NCBI RefSeq assembly: GCF_029227915.1
Contig: NC_079879.1
Span: 2,478,001-2,542,000, forward strand
Reading direction: 5' to 3'
DNA length: 64,000 nt
Source of the DNA: Hydractinia symbiolongicarpus
Lineage: Eukaryota; Cnidaria; Hydrozoa; Anthoathecata; Hydractiniidae
The number at the start of each line of letters is the position of its first letter. Within the stretch, counting starts at the first letter, position 1. A program made the translations under genes and the position numbers. Below the pieces are notes generated by a model that saw nothing but the letters and a program-made list of their open reading frames with translations, was not told where the DNA came from and searched no databases. Positions 16,301 to 28,297 of this stretch are shown in pieces.

Positions 16301-19300
16301 TCCGCTTGAGTTACAACGGTTGCGTCACATGTTCGTACCAACATGTATTTAGCGATACTTTTCTGATATTACCAGGTTGCATCGCTTTAAACAGTGAAAC
16401 GATTGATTGTGGAACATAATTGAACTGATTTTGGACTTTGATCTTTTAAATGTGATAAATGACACAATTTGACTCCAAGAAATAACATTCTCCTTAATTT
16501 GACAGATTGCTGGATTTCAGCGATTTCACTAGGCGCTGTGGTGGCGCTTCATTTAAAAATTTGGATAAATATGTCATTTTGTAATGTGGGACCAATCGTA
16601 GCCCATAGCGCGCTGAAGAGATAGAGACAGTTTCAAAAACGAATTTTCATTGACTTTCTAACGGTAGCAGTCCGTTTGAGTTACAACGGTTGCGTCACTT
16701 ATTCGTACCAACATCTATTTAGCGATATTTCTCTGATATTACTAGGTTGCATCGCTTTTAACAGTGAAACGATTAACTGTGGGACTTAATTGAATTATTT
16801 TGGAATTCGACCTTATAAATGTTATAAATGAGACAATTGGACTACAAGAAATAACATTCTTCTTATTTGACATGATTGCTGGAACTCAGCGATTACACTG
16901 GGCGCTGTGGTAGCGCTTTATTGAAAAAATTGGATAAATATGTCATTTTGTACTGTGGGACCAATCGTAGACAATAGCGCACGCTGAAAAGATAGAGACA
17001 GTTTCAAAAGCTACATTTCATTGAGTTTCTAATGGTAGCAGTCCGTTTGAGTTACAACGGTTGCGTCACATATTCGTACCAACATGTATTTAGCGATTTT
17101 TTTCTGATATTACTAGGTTGCATCGCTGTTAACAGTGAAACGATTGACTGTGGGACTTAATTGAATTATTTAGGACTTCGACCATATAAATGTGATAAAT
17201 GACACAATTGGACACCAAGAAATAACATTCTCCTTAATTTAACATGATTGCTGGAATTCTGCGTTTACACTGGCGCTGTGGTAGCGCTTTAATGAAAAAT
17301 TTGTATAAATAAGTCATTTTGTACTGTGGGACCAATCGTAGTCGTTAGCGCGCGCTGAAGAAATAGAGACAGTTTCAAAAACTACATTCCATTGACTTTC
17401 TAACAGTATCAGTCCGCTTGAGTTACAACGGTTGCGTCTCATATCCGTACCAACATGTATTTAGCGATGTTGTTCTGATATTACTAGGTTGCATCGCTTT
17501 TAACAGTGAAACGATTGACTGCGGGACTAAATTGAACTGATTTTGGACTTTGACCTTACAAATGTGATAAATGACACAATTTGTCTCCAAGAAATAACAT
17601 TCTTCTTAATCTGACATGATTGCTGGAACTCAGGGATTACACGGTGTTATTTAAAAATTTAGATAAATAAGTCTTTTTGTACTGTGGGACCAATCGTAGG
17701 CCTTAGCACGCGCTGAAGAAATAGAGACAGCTTTTAACGACCTTATAAATGTTATAAATGAGACAATTGGACTCCAAGAAATAACATTCTTCTTATTTGA
17801 CATGATTGCTGGAACTCAGCGATTACACTGGGCGCTGTGGTAGCGCTTTATTGAAAAAATTGGATAAATAAGTCATTTTGTACTGTGGGACCAATCTTAG
17901 ACAATAGCGCACGCTGAAAAGATAGAGACAGTTTCAAAAGCTACATTTCATTGAGTTTCTAATGGTAGCAGTCCGTTTGAGTTACAACGGTTGCGTCACA
18001 TATTCGTACCAACATGTATTTAGCGATTTTTTTCTGATATTACTAGGTTGCATCGCTGTTAACAGTGAAACGATTGACTGTGGGACTTAATTGAATTATT
18101 TAGGACTTCGACCATATAAATGTGATAAATGACACAATTGGACACCAAGAAATAACATTCTCCTTAATTTAACATGATTGCTGGAATTCTGCGTTTACAC
18201 TGGCGCTGTGGTAGCGCTTTAATGAAAAATTTGTATAAATAAGTCATTTTGTACTGTGGGACCCATCGTAGTCGTTAGCGCGCGCTGAAGAAATAGAGAC
18301 AGTTTCAAAAACTACATTCCATTGACTTTCTAACAGTATCAGTCCGCTTGAGTTACAACGGTTGCGTCTCATATCCGTACCAACATGTATTTAGCGATGT
18401 TGTTCTGATATTACTAGGTTGCATCGCTTTTAACAGTGAAACGATTGACTGTGGGACTTAATGGAACTGATTTTGGACTTTCCCCTGATAAATGTTATAA
18501 GTGAGACAATTGGACTCCAAGAAATAACATTCTTCTTAATTTGACATGATTGCTGGAACTCAGTGATTACACAGGGCGCTGTGATAGCGCTTTAATGAAA
18601 AATGTAGATAAAAAAATCAGTTTTTACTGTGGGACCAATCCCAGCCGCTAACGCGCGCTGAGAAAACAGAGACAGTTTCCAAAATTAAATTTCATTGACT
18701 TTCTAACAGTCTCAGTCCGCTTGAGTTACAACAGCTGCGTCTTATATTCGCACCAACATGTATTTAGCGATATTTTTCTGATATTACTAGGTTGCATCGC
18801 TTTTAACAGGGAGGCGATTGAGTGTGAGCCTTAATTGAACTGATTTTGGACCTTGATCTTATAAATGTGATAAATGACACAATTTGACACCAAGAAATAA
18901 CATTCTCCTTAATTTGACATGATTGCTGGAATTCTGCGATTACACTGGGCGCTGTGGTAGCGGTTTAATGAAAAATTTGTATAAATAAGTCATTTTGTAC
19001 TGTGGGACCAATCGTAGTCGTTAGCGCGCGCTGAAGAAATAGAGACAGTTTCAAAAACTACATTCCATTGACTTTCTAACGGTAGCAGTCCGTTTGAGTT
19101 ACTACGGTTGCGTCACTTATTCGTACCAACATCTATTTAGCGATATTTCTCTGATATTACTAGGTTGCATCGCTTTTAACAGTGAAACGATTAACTGTGG
19201 GACTTAATTGAATTATTTTGGAATTCGACCTTATAAATGTTATAAATGAGACAATTGGACTCCAAGAAATAACATTCTTCTTATTTGACATGATTGCTGG

Positions 19301-20460
19301 AACTCAGCGATTACACTGGGCGCTGTGGTAGCGCTTTATTGAAAAAATTGGATAAATAAGTCATTTTGTATTGTGGGACCAATCGTAGACAATAGCGCAC
19401 GCTGAAAAGATAGAGACAGTTTCAAAAGCTACATTTCATTGAGTTTCTAATGGTAGCAGTCCGTTTGAGTTACAACGGTTGCGTCACATATTCGTACCAA
19501 CATGTATTTAGCGATTTTTTTCTGATATTACTAGGTTGCATCGCTGTTAACAGTGAAACGATTGACTGTGGGACTTAATTGAATTATTTAGGACTTCGAC
19601 CTTATAAATGTGATAAATGACACAATTGGACACCAAGAAATAACATTCTCCTTAATTTAACATGATTGCTGGAATTCTGCGTTTACACTGGCGCTGTGGT
19701 AGCGCTTTAATGAAAAATTTGTATAAATAAGTCATTTTGTACTGTGGGACCAATCGTAGTCGTTAGCGCGCGCTGAAGAAATAGAGACAGTTTCAAAAAC
19801 TACATTCCATTGACTTTCTAACAGTATCAGTCCGCTTGAGTTACAACGGTTGCGTCTCATATCTGTACCAACATGTATTTAGCGATGTTGTTCTGATATT
19901 ACTAGGTTGCATCGCTTTTAACAGTGAAACGATTGACTGTGGGACTTAATGGAACTGATTTTGGACTTTCACCTGATAAATGTTATAAGTGAGACAATTG
20001 GACTCCAAGAAATAACATTCTTCTTAATTTGACATGATTGCTGGAACTCAGTGATTACACAGGGCGCTGTGATAGCGCTTTAATGAAAAATGTAGATAAA
20101 AAAATCAGTTTTTACTGTGGGACCAATCCCAGCCGCTAACGCGCGCTGACAAAAAAGAGACAGTTTCCAAAATTACATTTCATTGGCTTTCTAACAGTCT
20201 CAGTCCGCTTGAGTTACAACAGCTGCGTCTTATATTCGCACCAACATGTATTTAGCGATATTTTTCTGATATTACTAGGTTGCATCGCTTTTAACAGTGA
20301 AACGATAGACTGTGAGCCTTAATTGAACTGATTTTGGACCTTGATCTTATAAATGTGATAAATGACACAATTTGACTCCAAGAAATAACATTCTCCTTAA
20401 TTTGACATGATTGCTGGAATTCAGGGATTGCACTGGGCGCTGTGATGGCACTTCATTTAA
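13400..20460. repeat. Satellite region with recent multi-monomer duplications
   Basis: Blocks of several monomers recur nearly unchanged. The variant with GGAACATAATTGAACTG is at about 13,470, 14,580 and 16,410. The variant with TTGAGTTTCTAATGGTAGC is at about 14,080, 17,030, 17,960 and 19,440. The stretch from about 17,750 to 18,600 is repeated from about 19,235 to 20,085. Near 17,730 one monomer is cut from GAGACAG straight to CTTTTAACGACC, losing most of its middle. These are the usual marks of unequal exchange. I judged them by eye, so the block edges are approximate. Confidence 0.75.
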
Positions 20461-22879
20461 AAATTTGGATAAATATGTCATTTTGTAATGTGGGACCAAT
20501 CGTAGCCCATAGCGCGCTGGAGAGATAGAGACAGTTTCAAAAACGAATTTTCATTGACTTTCTAACGGTAGCAGTCCGTTTGAGTTACAACGGTTGCGTC
20601 ACTTATTCGTACCAACATGTATTTAGCGATATTTTTCTTATATTACTAGGTTACATCGCTTTTAACAGTGAAACGATTGACTGTGGGACTTAATGGAACT
20701 GATTTTGGACTTTCACCTTATAAATGTTATAAGTGAGACAATTGGACTCCAAGAAATAACATTCTTCTTAATTTGAAATGATTGCTGGAACTCAGTGATT
20801 ACACAGGGCGCTGTGATAGCGCTTTAATGAAAAGTCTAGATAAAAAAATCAGTTTTTACTGTGGGACCAATCCCAGCCGCTAACGTGCGCTGAGAAAACA
20901 GAGACAGTTTCCAAAATTACATTTCATTGATTTTCTAACGGTATAAGTCCGTTTCAGTTGCAACGGTTGCGTCACATATTTGTACCAACATATATTTAGC
21001 GGTATTTTTCTGATATTACTAGGTTGCATGGCTTTTAACAGTGAAGCGATTGACTGCGGGACTAAATTGAACTGATTTTGGACTTTGACCTTATAAATGT
21101 GATAAATGACACAATTTGTCTCCAAGAAATAACATTCTTCTTAATCTGACATGATTGCTGGAACTCAGGGATTACACAGTGTTATTTAAAAATTTAGATA
21201 AATAAGTCTTTTTGTACTGTGGGACAAATCGTAGGCCTTAGCACGCGCTGAAGAAATAGAGACAGTTTCAAAAACAACATTTCATTGACTTTCTAACAGT
21301 CTCAGTCCGCTTGAGTTACAACAGCTGCGTCTTATATTCGCACCAACATGTATTTAGCGATATTTTTCTGATATTACTAGGTTGCATCGCTTTTAACAGT
21401 GAAACGATAGACTGTGAGCCTTAATTGAACTGATTTTGGACCTTGATCTTATAAATGTGATAAATGAAACAATTTGACTCCAAGAAATAACATTCTCCTT
21501 AATTTGACATGATTGCTGGAATTCAGGGATTGCACTGGGCGCTGTGATGGCACTTCATTTAAAAATTTGGATAAATATGTCATTTTGTAATGTGGGACCA
21601 ATCATAGCCCATAGCGCGCTGAAGAGATAGAGACAGTTTCAAAAACGAATTTTCATTGACTTTCTAATGGTAGCAGTCCGTTTGAGTTACAACGGTTGCG
21701 TCACTTATTCGTACCAACATGTATTTAGCGATATTTTTCTTATATTACTAGGTTACATCGTTTTTAACAGTGAAACGATTGACTGTGGGACTTAATTGAA
21801 CTGATTTTGGACTTTGACCTTATAAATGTTTTAAATGAGACAATTGGATCCAAGAAACTACATTCTTCTTAATTTGACATGATTGCTGGAACTCAGCGAA
21901 TACACTGGGCGCTGTAGTAGCGCTTTAATGAAGAATGGAGATAAATAAATCATTTTGTACTGTGAGATAAATCGTAGTCGTTAGCGCGCGCTGAAGAAAT
22001 AGAGACAGTTTCAAAAACTACATTTCATTGACTTTCTAACAGTATCAGTCCGCTTTAGTTACAACGGTTGCGTCACGTATTCGTACCAACATGTATTTAG
22101 CGATATTTTTCTGATATTACCAGGTTGCATCACTTTTAACAGTGAAACGATTGACTGTGGGACTTAATTGAATAAACTTGGACTTTGACCTGATAAATGT
22201 GATGAATGGGCCAATTGGACTTCAAGAAATATCATTCTTCTTAATGTTACATGAATGCTGGAACTCAGCTATTACACTGGGCGCGGTGGTAGCGCCTTGT
22301 TTAAAAATGTATATAAATAAGTCATTTTTTACTGTGGGACCAATCCTACCCGTTAGCGCGCTGAAGAAGTAGAGACAGTTTCAAAACCTACATTTCATTG
22401 ACTTTCTAACGGTATCAGTCCGTTTGAGTTACAAGGGTTGCATCACATATTCGTACCAACATGTATTTAGCGATACTTTTCTGATATTGCTAGGTTGAAT
22501 CCCTTTTAATAGTGAAACGAATGACTGTGGGACTTAATTGAACTGATTTTGGACTTTGACCTTATAAATATTATAATTGAGACAATGGGACTCCAAGAAA
22601 TAACATTCTATTTAATTTGACATGATTTCTGGAATTCAGGGATTACACTGGGCGCTGTGATAGCGCCTCATTTAAAAATTTAGATAAAAAAGTTACTTCG
22701 AATGTGGGACCAAGCCTAGCCGTTACATAGGGGGTATAACATCTGTACCCGGCAGGTACAGATACTCAGATACCTTGGAAGGTATTAAAAGGGACATGAT
22801 ATATTCGTCACGTTGGACGGAGCCTAATATTTTATAGACCTTTTGAGCCTATAAAATATATGGTTTTTCCAGTCCTCGC

Positions 22880-23719
22880 TTAGTAACCACTCGTTAACCA
22901 CAAGTCTTTATACCGACATTCTGTGATATGTACCGGGGGTAGTGATTTTTACCTTGTACTTATACCGATAAAATAGCTAGGATAGCGCTGACCTGGCAGG
23001 GCTCATCATAGGGTATTGGCATACCGTGGAATTTGGTCGTGATCGCGTCCTTGTAATATTGGAGTTTGGCATTCACATGGCGGTACTTGTTTAGAAACTC
23101 TGTCGTTAGTTGCTCGGAAATCAACTCCCTAATTTTTTGCCATACCCGGCGGTACTTCTCAACCCAATCGTGGCATTCCTCAAAATCGAGGCTCATTGCT
23201 GTTACTGCATTGGCGTTGTACCGTGTTACCCAATGTGCGGACCAGATTTTCAGCGTCTTTACCTTAAGAGCTACCACGGGGTCCTGTGTATGATACCCTA
23301 TCACATATCGCTTGTCCTTACCTCCATTGGCAGGCATGGCTTCTGATACCGTCAGGTATTCTACATTTATATCGTTGATATTTATTTATTTATTTATTTT
23401 TTATTTATTTATAACGAATATTTATACAGGATTTTTAAATTCAAAAATTAGTAAAATATACAAAATATATATAATTACAAAATTTCTGTTCTTCCATGGG
23501 TCCTGTTTCCCAGCCCTCCAAAAATAGTAATAAAATTTAAAATAATAACTAAAAATGTGTTAGTAAAAATTAATATTTTGTTTTTGCACTATTAAAAAAG
23601 AAACATTTTCTACTTGATTCTAGCTGAAACGTTATCTTACCTGAAACGATATCCGTAAATGTAGCGGCAAAGTTGTAAAATACTTTAGGTTTGGCAAACT
23701 CATTCTCAAATTTCAGCAT
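22880..23719 (-). pseudogene. Old copy of the GKD-motif Polinton protein, disrupted
   Basis: It aligns along its length with the protein at 46,356-46,967. Shared marks are an N-terminus with KF-N-F spacing, GGKDKRYVIGY against GKDGRFVIGY, the TMSFD/AMSLD region with W-EKY, a TT-F segment before a P-P motif, and a C-terminal segment with QGKNHYP and ECRYKD. The start at 23,719 is placed by this alignment. The copy is dead. It has an in-frame TAA just before the QGKN segment, a one-base frame change just after it, and an insertion of about 275 bp near the N-terminus. The C-terminal QGxxxxxQVxxxECxY-type pattern resembles the strand pattern of OB-fold ssDNA-binding proteins, but that is a guess. 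No function is established. Confidence 0.7.
23374..23648. mobile_element. ~275 bp insertion with 5-bp target duplication in the old GKD gene
   Basis: Protein alignment with the intact-length relative shows foreign DNA here. ATATC lies on both sides (23,369-23,373 and 23,649-23,653), as expected of a target-site duplication. On the minus strand the insert ends in an AAATA-rich microsatellite (23,380-23,412 read in reverse). Its middle has a short G-rich piece around CCATGGGTCCTG in an otherwise AT-rich stretch. A simple-repeat 3' tail suggests a truncated non-LTR retrotransposon or SINE. I do not recognise the family. Confidence 0.5.
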
Positions 23720-23745
23720 CTTGTTATTGTATATTTCAAACAACT

Positions 23746-23914
23746 GCAGAGAATTACATGTCATCGTACATGCACAGCCTCCCCCATTGTACGTAATATG
23801 TATCATGGTAACAGTACCAGCATAACATTTTACCGCTTACCACGAAGTACGTCCGCAGGTACACCTGTCATATACATCGGGTACCGCCAGACAGTCACTG
23901 CATTCCACTTTCAT
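23746..23914 (-). pseudogene. Old copy of the small Cys-rich Polinton protein
   Basis: The start at 23,914 aligns with the intact 52-residue protein at 46,994-47,152. Shared marks are CxxC near the start, YDRCTCGR against YDRCSCGR, then GKMLCW and HITYNGGGCAC against YITYNGGWCIC. The middle needs a frame change (a TAA follows the CGR motif in the first frame), so this copy is broken. The paired cysteines suggest a zinc-binding fold. It lies directly upstream of the GKD gene, as in the younger element. Confidence 0.65.
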
Positions 23915-23973
23915 TTATTAGGATGCCAAGTCGGGCCTCCAAATCCTTAACCCTCCGTTCATTGAACCCCTAC

Positions 23974-24174
23974 AGTAGTAGTAAGGAGTGAATTTAAGTA
24001 CACCGACCTCCTCCTACACCTTCACCCCCCAAAAACCCCGCTTCCACCACTTCCATCACCACCTCCATCCAAAAAACAAGTAAAAAAAGAAATCATATGC
24101 CGATATCAACAAAAATGATATATACTACCAATAACCAACACATAACAATATTAAATGTTAGATACATGACGTCA
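23974..24174 (+). repeat. Polinton left terminal inverted repeat
   Basis: It matches the reverse complement of 47,261-47,463 almost base for base, from AGTAGTAGTAAGGAGTG to TACATGACGTCA. It holds a strand-biased C-rich run (pyrimidine/purine asymmetry, 24,006-24,070) and ends in a CRE-like TGACGTCA. The neighbouring 24,175-24,282 holds no gene and probably the promoter of the polymerase gene. Confidence 0.93.
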
Positions 24175-24282
24175 TACACTAAATCATACAGAATATGGGT
24201 AAGGAAAAATTCCCCAATTATTCAATCCTAGACTAAATCAAAAACTTTTCTGGTTGGAATAAAATGTACCTATAATATAGGG

Positions 24283-27200
24283 ATGAATTTTTTCAAAAAT
24301 GCAATCAGTAAACTATATGATATAGTATCAGCACCAGTAGCGGCAACTCGCGAAGCTCTCGCTAACCAACTAAGGAGCGTTCGGGATACCGTTAGTTACT
24401 ATTATAACAGGGTCAGGGATAAATTTTCAGGAACACCAACTCTCCACGATGAGGTTTAACGGGTCACCGTCAAAGATGAATACCAAGGAATTGAGGACCT
24501 CAAGCACATGTTTGGGAAAGAATCTAAGCATGCCACCAATACTGATGTAATTGAGGATATCCATAATATTTTTGATGATGACGCGGAAATGATAGAAGAC
24601 GAAAACCGCATCATAACATGGAGGTTCAACAAAAACCTAACCAGCCATTGACAGATACCATTATGCGAAAAATCACACCACACGTAGACATGCGTGTGAA
24701 GGTGGTATACAGCTTTAGCTGTGATAATTACAGAGGCGGTGAAGATGTGGCCAATTACCACAAAACAAAGAGCTCCGGGTCACTCTCAAACATGGCTGAA
24801 ATCGAGGCTTTTATGGATGAATGCGAGATGAAGCGCCTGGATCTGGAAGATGCAGAATTTTGGGTCAAGGTTTATTTACCACCCGCAGAACCATCAAAAC
24901 CCCAGGAGCATATGAAGGCAAAATAGTATTCAAGCACGAACAAGTCAAGATAATCTCTACTAGAGAGCCCCTACTTGGATGTGGACCTTTGCCAGGCTGG
25001 TTGCGCATCAAGAGGTGCATTTATAGTTTTTACAAGACAGACGAAAGAACGGACAGCCTATGCTTTTGGAGATGCTTGGCCGTTCATTACCGCGAGAATC
25101 CAAAGCAACGTGAAAAACATATTACGCAAGAGGCTCTCAAATTAGCCCGCAAGTACTACGAGGACAATAATCTAAAGAGAGAGAATGCACGTGCCACGAG
25201 GCTCGTGGATTTGGAGGGTATAGCCAAAAAATTCAAAATTAACATAAGAGTCTTTGAACCAAAAACAAACAACGATAAGGCCCCATGGCGTCTCGCATAT
25301 GGACAAAGCCAATACAAAAAAGACTTAGACACGATCAATATTGGTATGCTGCAGGGTCATTGTTTCTATATCAAGAAGATGGATGTGTTGACGCAGCATT
25401 GGGAATGCGATCTTTGCACGCAAAGATTTACTAGATCGGAGAACCTCACGCGACACAAGAATAATGAATGCGAAGGTATCAAGACAAAGATCATTTGCAA
25501 AAGTGATAGGGTTGAGCGCATGCAGAGTAGCTCTGAAAAGGTATTATATCCCGATAAGGGTTTCAGTTACGCGGCATGCCAATGGATTGAAGCTATGTCA
25601 GAGCAAACAGGCCGACATATACACCACGCGATTTGTGGACATGGGGGAGAGCGTGTGATACGCGACGGTAGTAAGGCTGTATACAAAATTGATGGGTATT
25701 ATCCTCAGACAAAAACAGTATACGAATACCACGGTTGCAAATGGCATGGATGTCCATGTCAACCACAGCGAACCAACACCGATAAAAATAATTTCAATCG
25801 TACCAAATTGAAAGAAGACCACATTCGGGGGCTGGGGTACAATCTTGTCACTGCATGGGAGTGTGGAAATCCTCCCAAGGTTAAGAGGTTATTCAAGAAA
25901 GAATTTCGAGCATATCCCAATTTTATTGTATTTGATTTCGAGGATCTCCTGGCACCGTTAAATCATCACCAAACGTCTGATCTAACATATATTTCAAAGC
26001 ATATCCCTGTAAGTGTTGCAATTCACGATAGTCTGCAAGAACATCCAACATTCATCATGAATGAAGACCCAAAGGTGCTTGTGCGAACATTTGTCGAGCA
26101 ACTAGAGCGGAGACAAATGAGGATTGTCCAAGAAGTCAAAAAGATATATACCAAGCTGGATGACCTCGATATGCTCCCGGAACAAACTCATAATGCTTGG
26201 CACGAATGGATAAATCAAGTGACAGTGATAGGCTTTAACAGCAGTAAATATGATATAAAGCTGATAGAGCGGTATTTTTTCGAACGAATTGAGGATGATC
26301 CCATTATCAAAGTGACGTGACTTCAAAGTTCAAATTTATCGATATAAAAAATTTCCTCGCCCCAGGCCTGATTTATGAAAAATGGTGCAAGTCATTGGAT
26401 TGCAATCTCAAAAAATTAGTGTTCCCATACGAATGGCTAACATTATACGAAAAGTTGAACCATGTCGGCCCAGTCGACTATGAGGCGTTTTATAGCACAC
26501 TCAGTGGTAGAAACACACTCTCACCCGAAGATTACCAGACGTTCAGAGATTAGTTTTTTAAAAGAGAATGCGTCACGATGCTGGATTGGTTAGCCGAATA
26601 CAATATGGCGGACGTATTACCATTTGTTGAAGACGTGAATAAGACCCACAATACATATTACGAGGATGAGATTGATATTTTGAAAGATGCCGTGAGCATC
26701 CCGGGTGTGTCTATGAGGTATGTACTCAACAAGTCTCTGCGGTTGAACCCCGAGATCCAGCTTTATGCTCCTGGTGACCCGTGTAAGCATAAATGTAACG
26801 CTTATTGCACCAAAGCCCGATGTGAATATTGTAAACAGGTTCAAAAAGCTTGTGCAATATGTACAAAGAACGAGGCCTATGAACTCCTCCAAACGGGCAT
26901 GGTAGGTGGCCCAGCTATCGTATTTTGTAGGTACCATCAGATGTATGTTACAGGTATTCGCTCACATATTTATAACGAACCGAAAAGATGTAGAACCATC
27001 CTAGGATATGACGCCAATATGCTCTACCCGAGCACCCTACTCCAAGATTTCCCTTGTGGGAAGGAGAAGCTAATAAAAATGGCAGACCCTGCTGAAAAAA
27101 TAGATGATCTGGTGCGAGACATTCTTGATGGATTGCTCTTGGGGTTTGCACAAGTTGATATTGAGGGGCCTACTGAGTTGTACGACAAGTTCAGTGAGAT

Positions 27201-28248
27201 GTCACCGCCATTTGTGGTTAGAGAGATCCCTGACAATCAAATCCCTCAGCATATGCACGAGTATTTGACCAAGACTGAGCGAAAACGTATTTCGGGTACT
27301 AGAAAGCTGTTGGGAGTGATGAGAGCTGATAAGATCCTGTTCTTTACAGATCTGCTCAAGTGGTATCTGAATCATGGTTTAAAAATTACGGCTTGTTATC
27401 AAGAATTCAAATACAAACGCGGTAATCCATTCGCTTGGTTCCCGGAAGAAATCGCGGATGCGCGGCGCCAAGCTGATAAAGACCCTGATAAGCGCATCGC
27501 TGGCGATACAGCCAAGTTGAAGGACAACAGTTTTTACGGCAAAATGATAGAGGACCTGGCGAGACATGTAAATACAACATTTACAAGGGATGAAAAGGTA
27601 GTAGATGCGGCAATGAGAAGCCCTTACTTGGAGGATCTTGAAGAAATTGGAGAAGCATATGAAGTAAGGCGGCTTAAACAAGGCGTTTCCATTAACAGGG
27701 CGTACCAATGTGGAATCCTAGTGTATCAATTGGCCAAGCTGCGGATGCTCGAATTTTACTATAATTTTCTCGACAAGTACGTAGATCGACAAAATTTCGA
27801 ATACATGTACATGGACACAGACTCAGCTTACTTCGCAATCTCTGGAGATAACCTACGTGATGTTGTTGGTCCTGAATTAATCGAGCAGTACGATGAGGAT
27901 GATAAAAACTGGCTTGTTACTGAAAAACACTCGAGTCGAACCGGAGGGTTATTTAAAGAAGAATTCATCGGTTCGAGAATGATTGCTTTAACAGCCAAGT
28001 GTTATTTCGTTGAAGGTAAAAATGGCACTACATTCTTCTGTAAAGGAATGTCCAAAAGACAAAATGAATTGAAATGGTCTAGATATATGGGAGCATTGAA
28101 GGGAGAGCTTGATAATGCAAAAAATGTGGGCTTCCGCGTACATAATCAAGGGATGGTCACATATCAGCAAAAGAAGCTGGGTTTATCAGTGTTTTATGCT
28201 AAAAGGGTAGTGCTAGAGGATCGTATACATACAAAGTCCTTAGCGTAG
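24283..28248 (+). pseudogene. Protein-primed family B DNA polymerase with N-terminal extension (broken)
   Basis: This is the replicative polymerase of the element, about 1,320 codons. The polymerase core has motif A (YDANMLYPS, ~27,006), motif B (KLKDNSFYGKM, ~27,515) and motif C (YMDTDSAY, ~27,808). The 3'-5' exonuclease has Exo I (VFDFEDL, ~25,927), Exo II (GFNSSKYD, ~26,233) and an Exo III-like IDIKNFLAPG (~26,340). Ahead of these are a C2H2-like finger (CDLCTQRF..H, ~25,410), a segment with KIDGYY..YEYHGCKWHGC (~25,690-25,755) that looks like a nuclease core, and a DSLCFWRC...GHCFYI segment that looks like a cysteine protease. The start at 24,283 is the first ATG after the TIR. Breaks: TAA at 24,457, frame changes near 24,640, 24,900 and 26,315, and TAG at 26,551. 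Confidence 0.92.
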
Positions 28249-28261
28249 TTCGTGTCCAATA

Positions 28262-28295
28262 TTTTGTTATCAGCCATTAAAGTTTTATAACAAAA
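28262..28295. terminator. Hairpin after the polymerase gene
   Basis: Perfect 9-bp arms TTTTGTTAT and ATAACAAAA flank a 16-base spacer, filling the gap between the polymerase stop (28,248) and the next start (28,298). Two convergent gene pairs in this element also have hairpins in their gaps, so a 3'-end role is plausible but unproven. Confidence 0.4.
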
Positions 28296-28297
28296 AA

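Larger units (their letters stand above)
1..22725. repeat. Satellite array, ~365-373 bp monomer
   Basis: About 60 head-to-tail monomers, all in one orientation. The first five start at 1, 373, 737, 1,109 and 1,482. Every monomer shows the same ordered landmarks: TTAGATAAATAAGTCATTTT, CTGTGGGACCAATC, TTACAACGGTTGCGTC, TTCGTACCAACATG, CATGATTGCTGGAACTCAG and an inverted repeat GCGCT-gtggt-AGCGC near the monomer end. Some monomers lack that inverted repeat and end in CACAGGGTTATTTAAAAA instead. No reading frame of useful length survives and the sequence is not protein-like. The left edge is cut by the window. The right edge stops mid-monomer (…CCTAGCCGTTA) at foreign sequence. A tandem satellite of this monomer size is compatible with pericentromeric or heterochromatic DNA, but nothing in the sequence proves that. 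Confidence 0.97.
22726..23973. mobile_element. Left fragment of an older, decayed Polinton-like element
   Basis: Unique sequence begins abruptly after the satellite. It carries decayed minus-strand copies of two genes that are also in the younger Polinton (GKD-motif protein and Cys-rich protein), in the same order and spacing. The younger Polinton's left terminus starts at 23,974, so this fragment lies outside it. The matching right flank (47,464 to about 48,760) carries another minus-strand gene pointing the same way. I infer one old element split by the younger one and truncated on the left at the satellite. The outer 150 bp hold several short inverted repeats, for example TCTGTACC/GGTACAGA and TATTTTATAG/CTATAAAATA, and no gene. 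Confidence 0.7.

Noticed and set aside
20880-22372. Short open frames inside the satellite
   Set aside because: They lie within tandem monomers, vary between copies and have no protein character.
1-22725. Possible CENP-B box (TTCGTACCAACATG resembles TTCGnnnnAnnCGGG)
   Set aside because: The essential CGGG half is absent in the monomers read.
23066-23527. Plus-strand frames opposite the old GKD gene
   Set aside because: Shadow frames; homology supports only the minus-strand reading.
24456-24761. Minus-strand 101-residue frame over the polymerase N-terminus
   Set aside because: Shadow of the plus-strand gene; no independent support.
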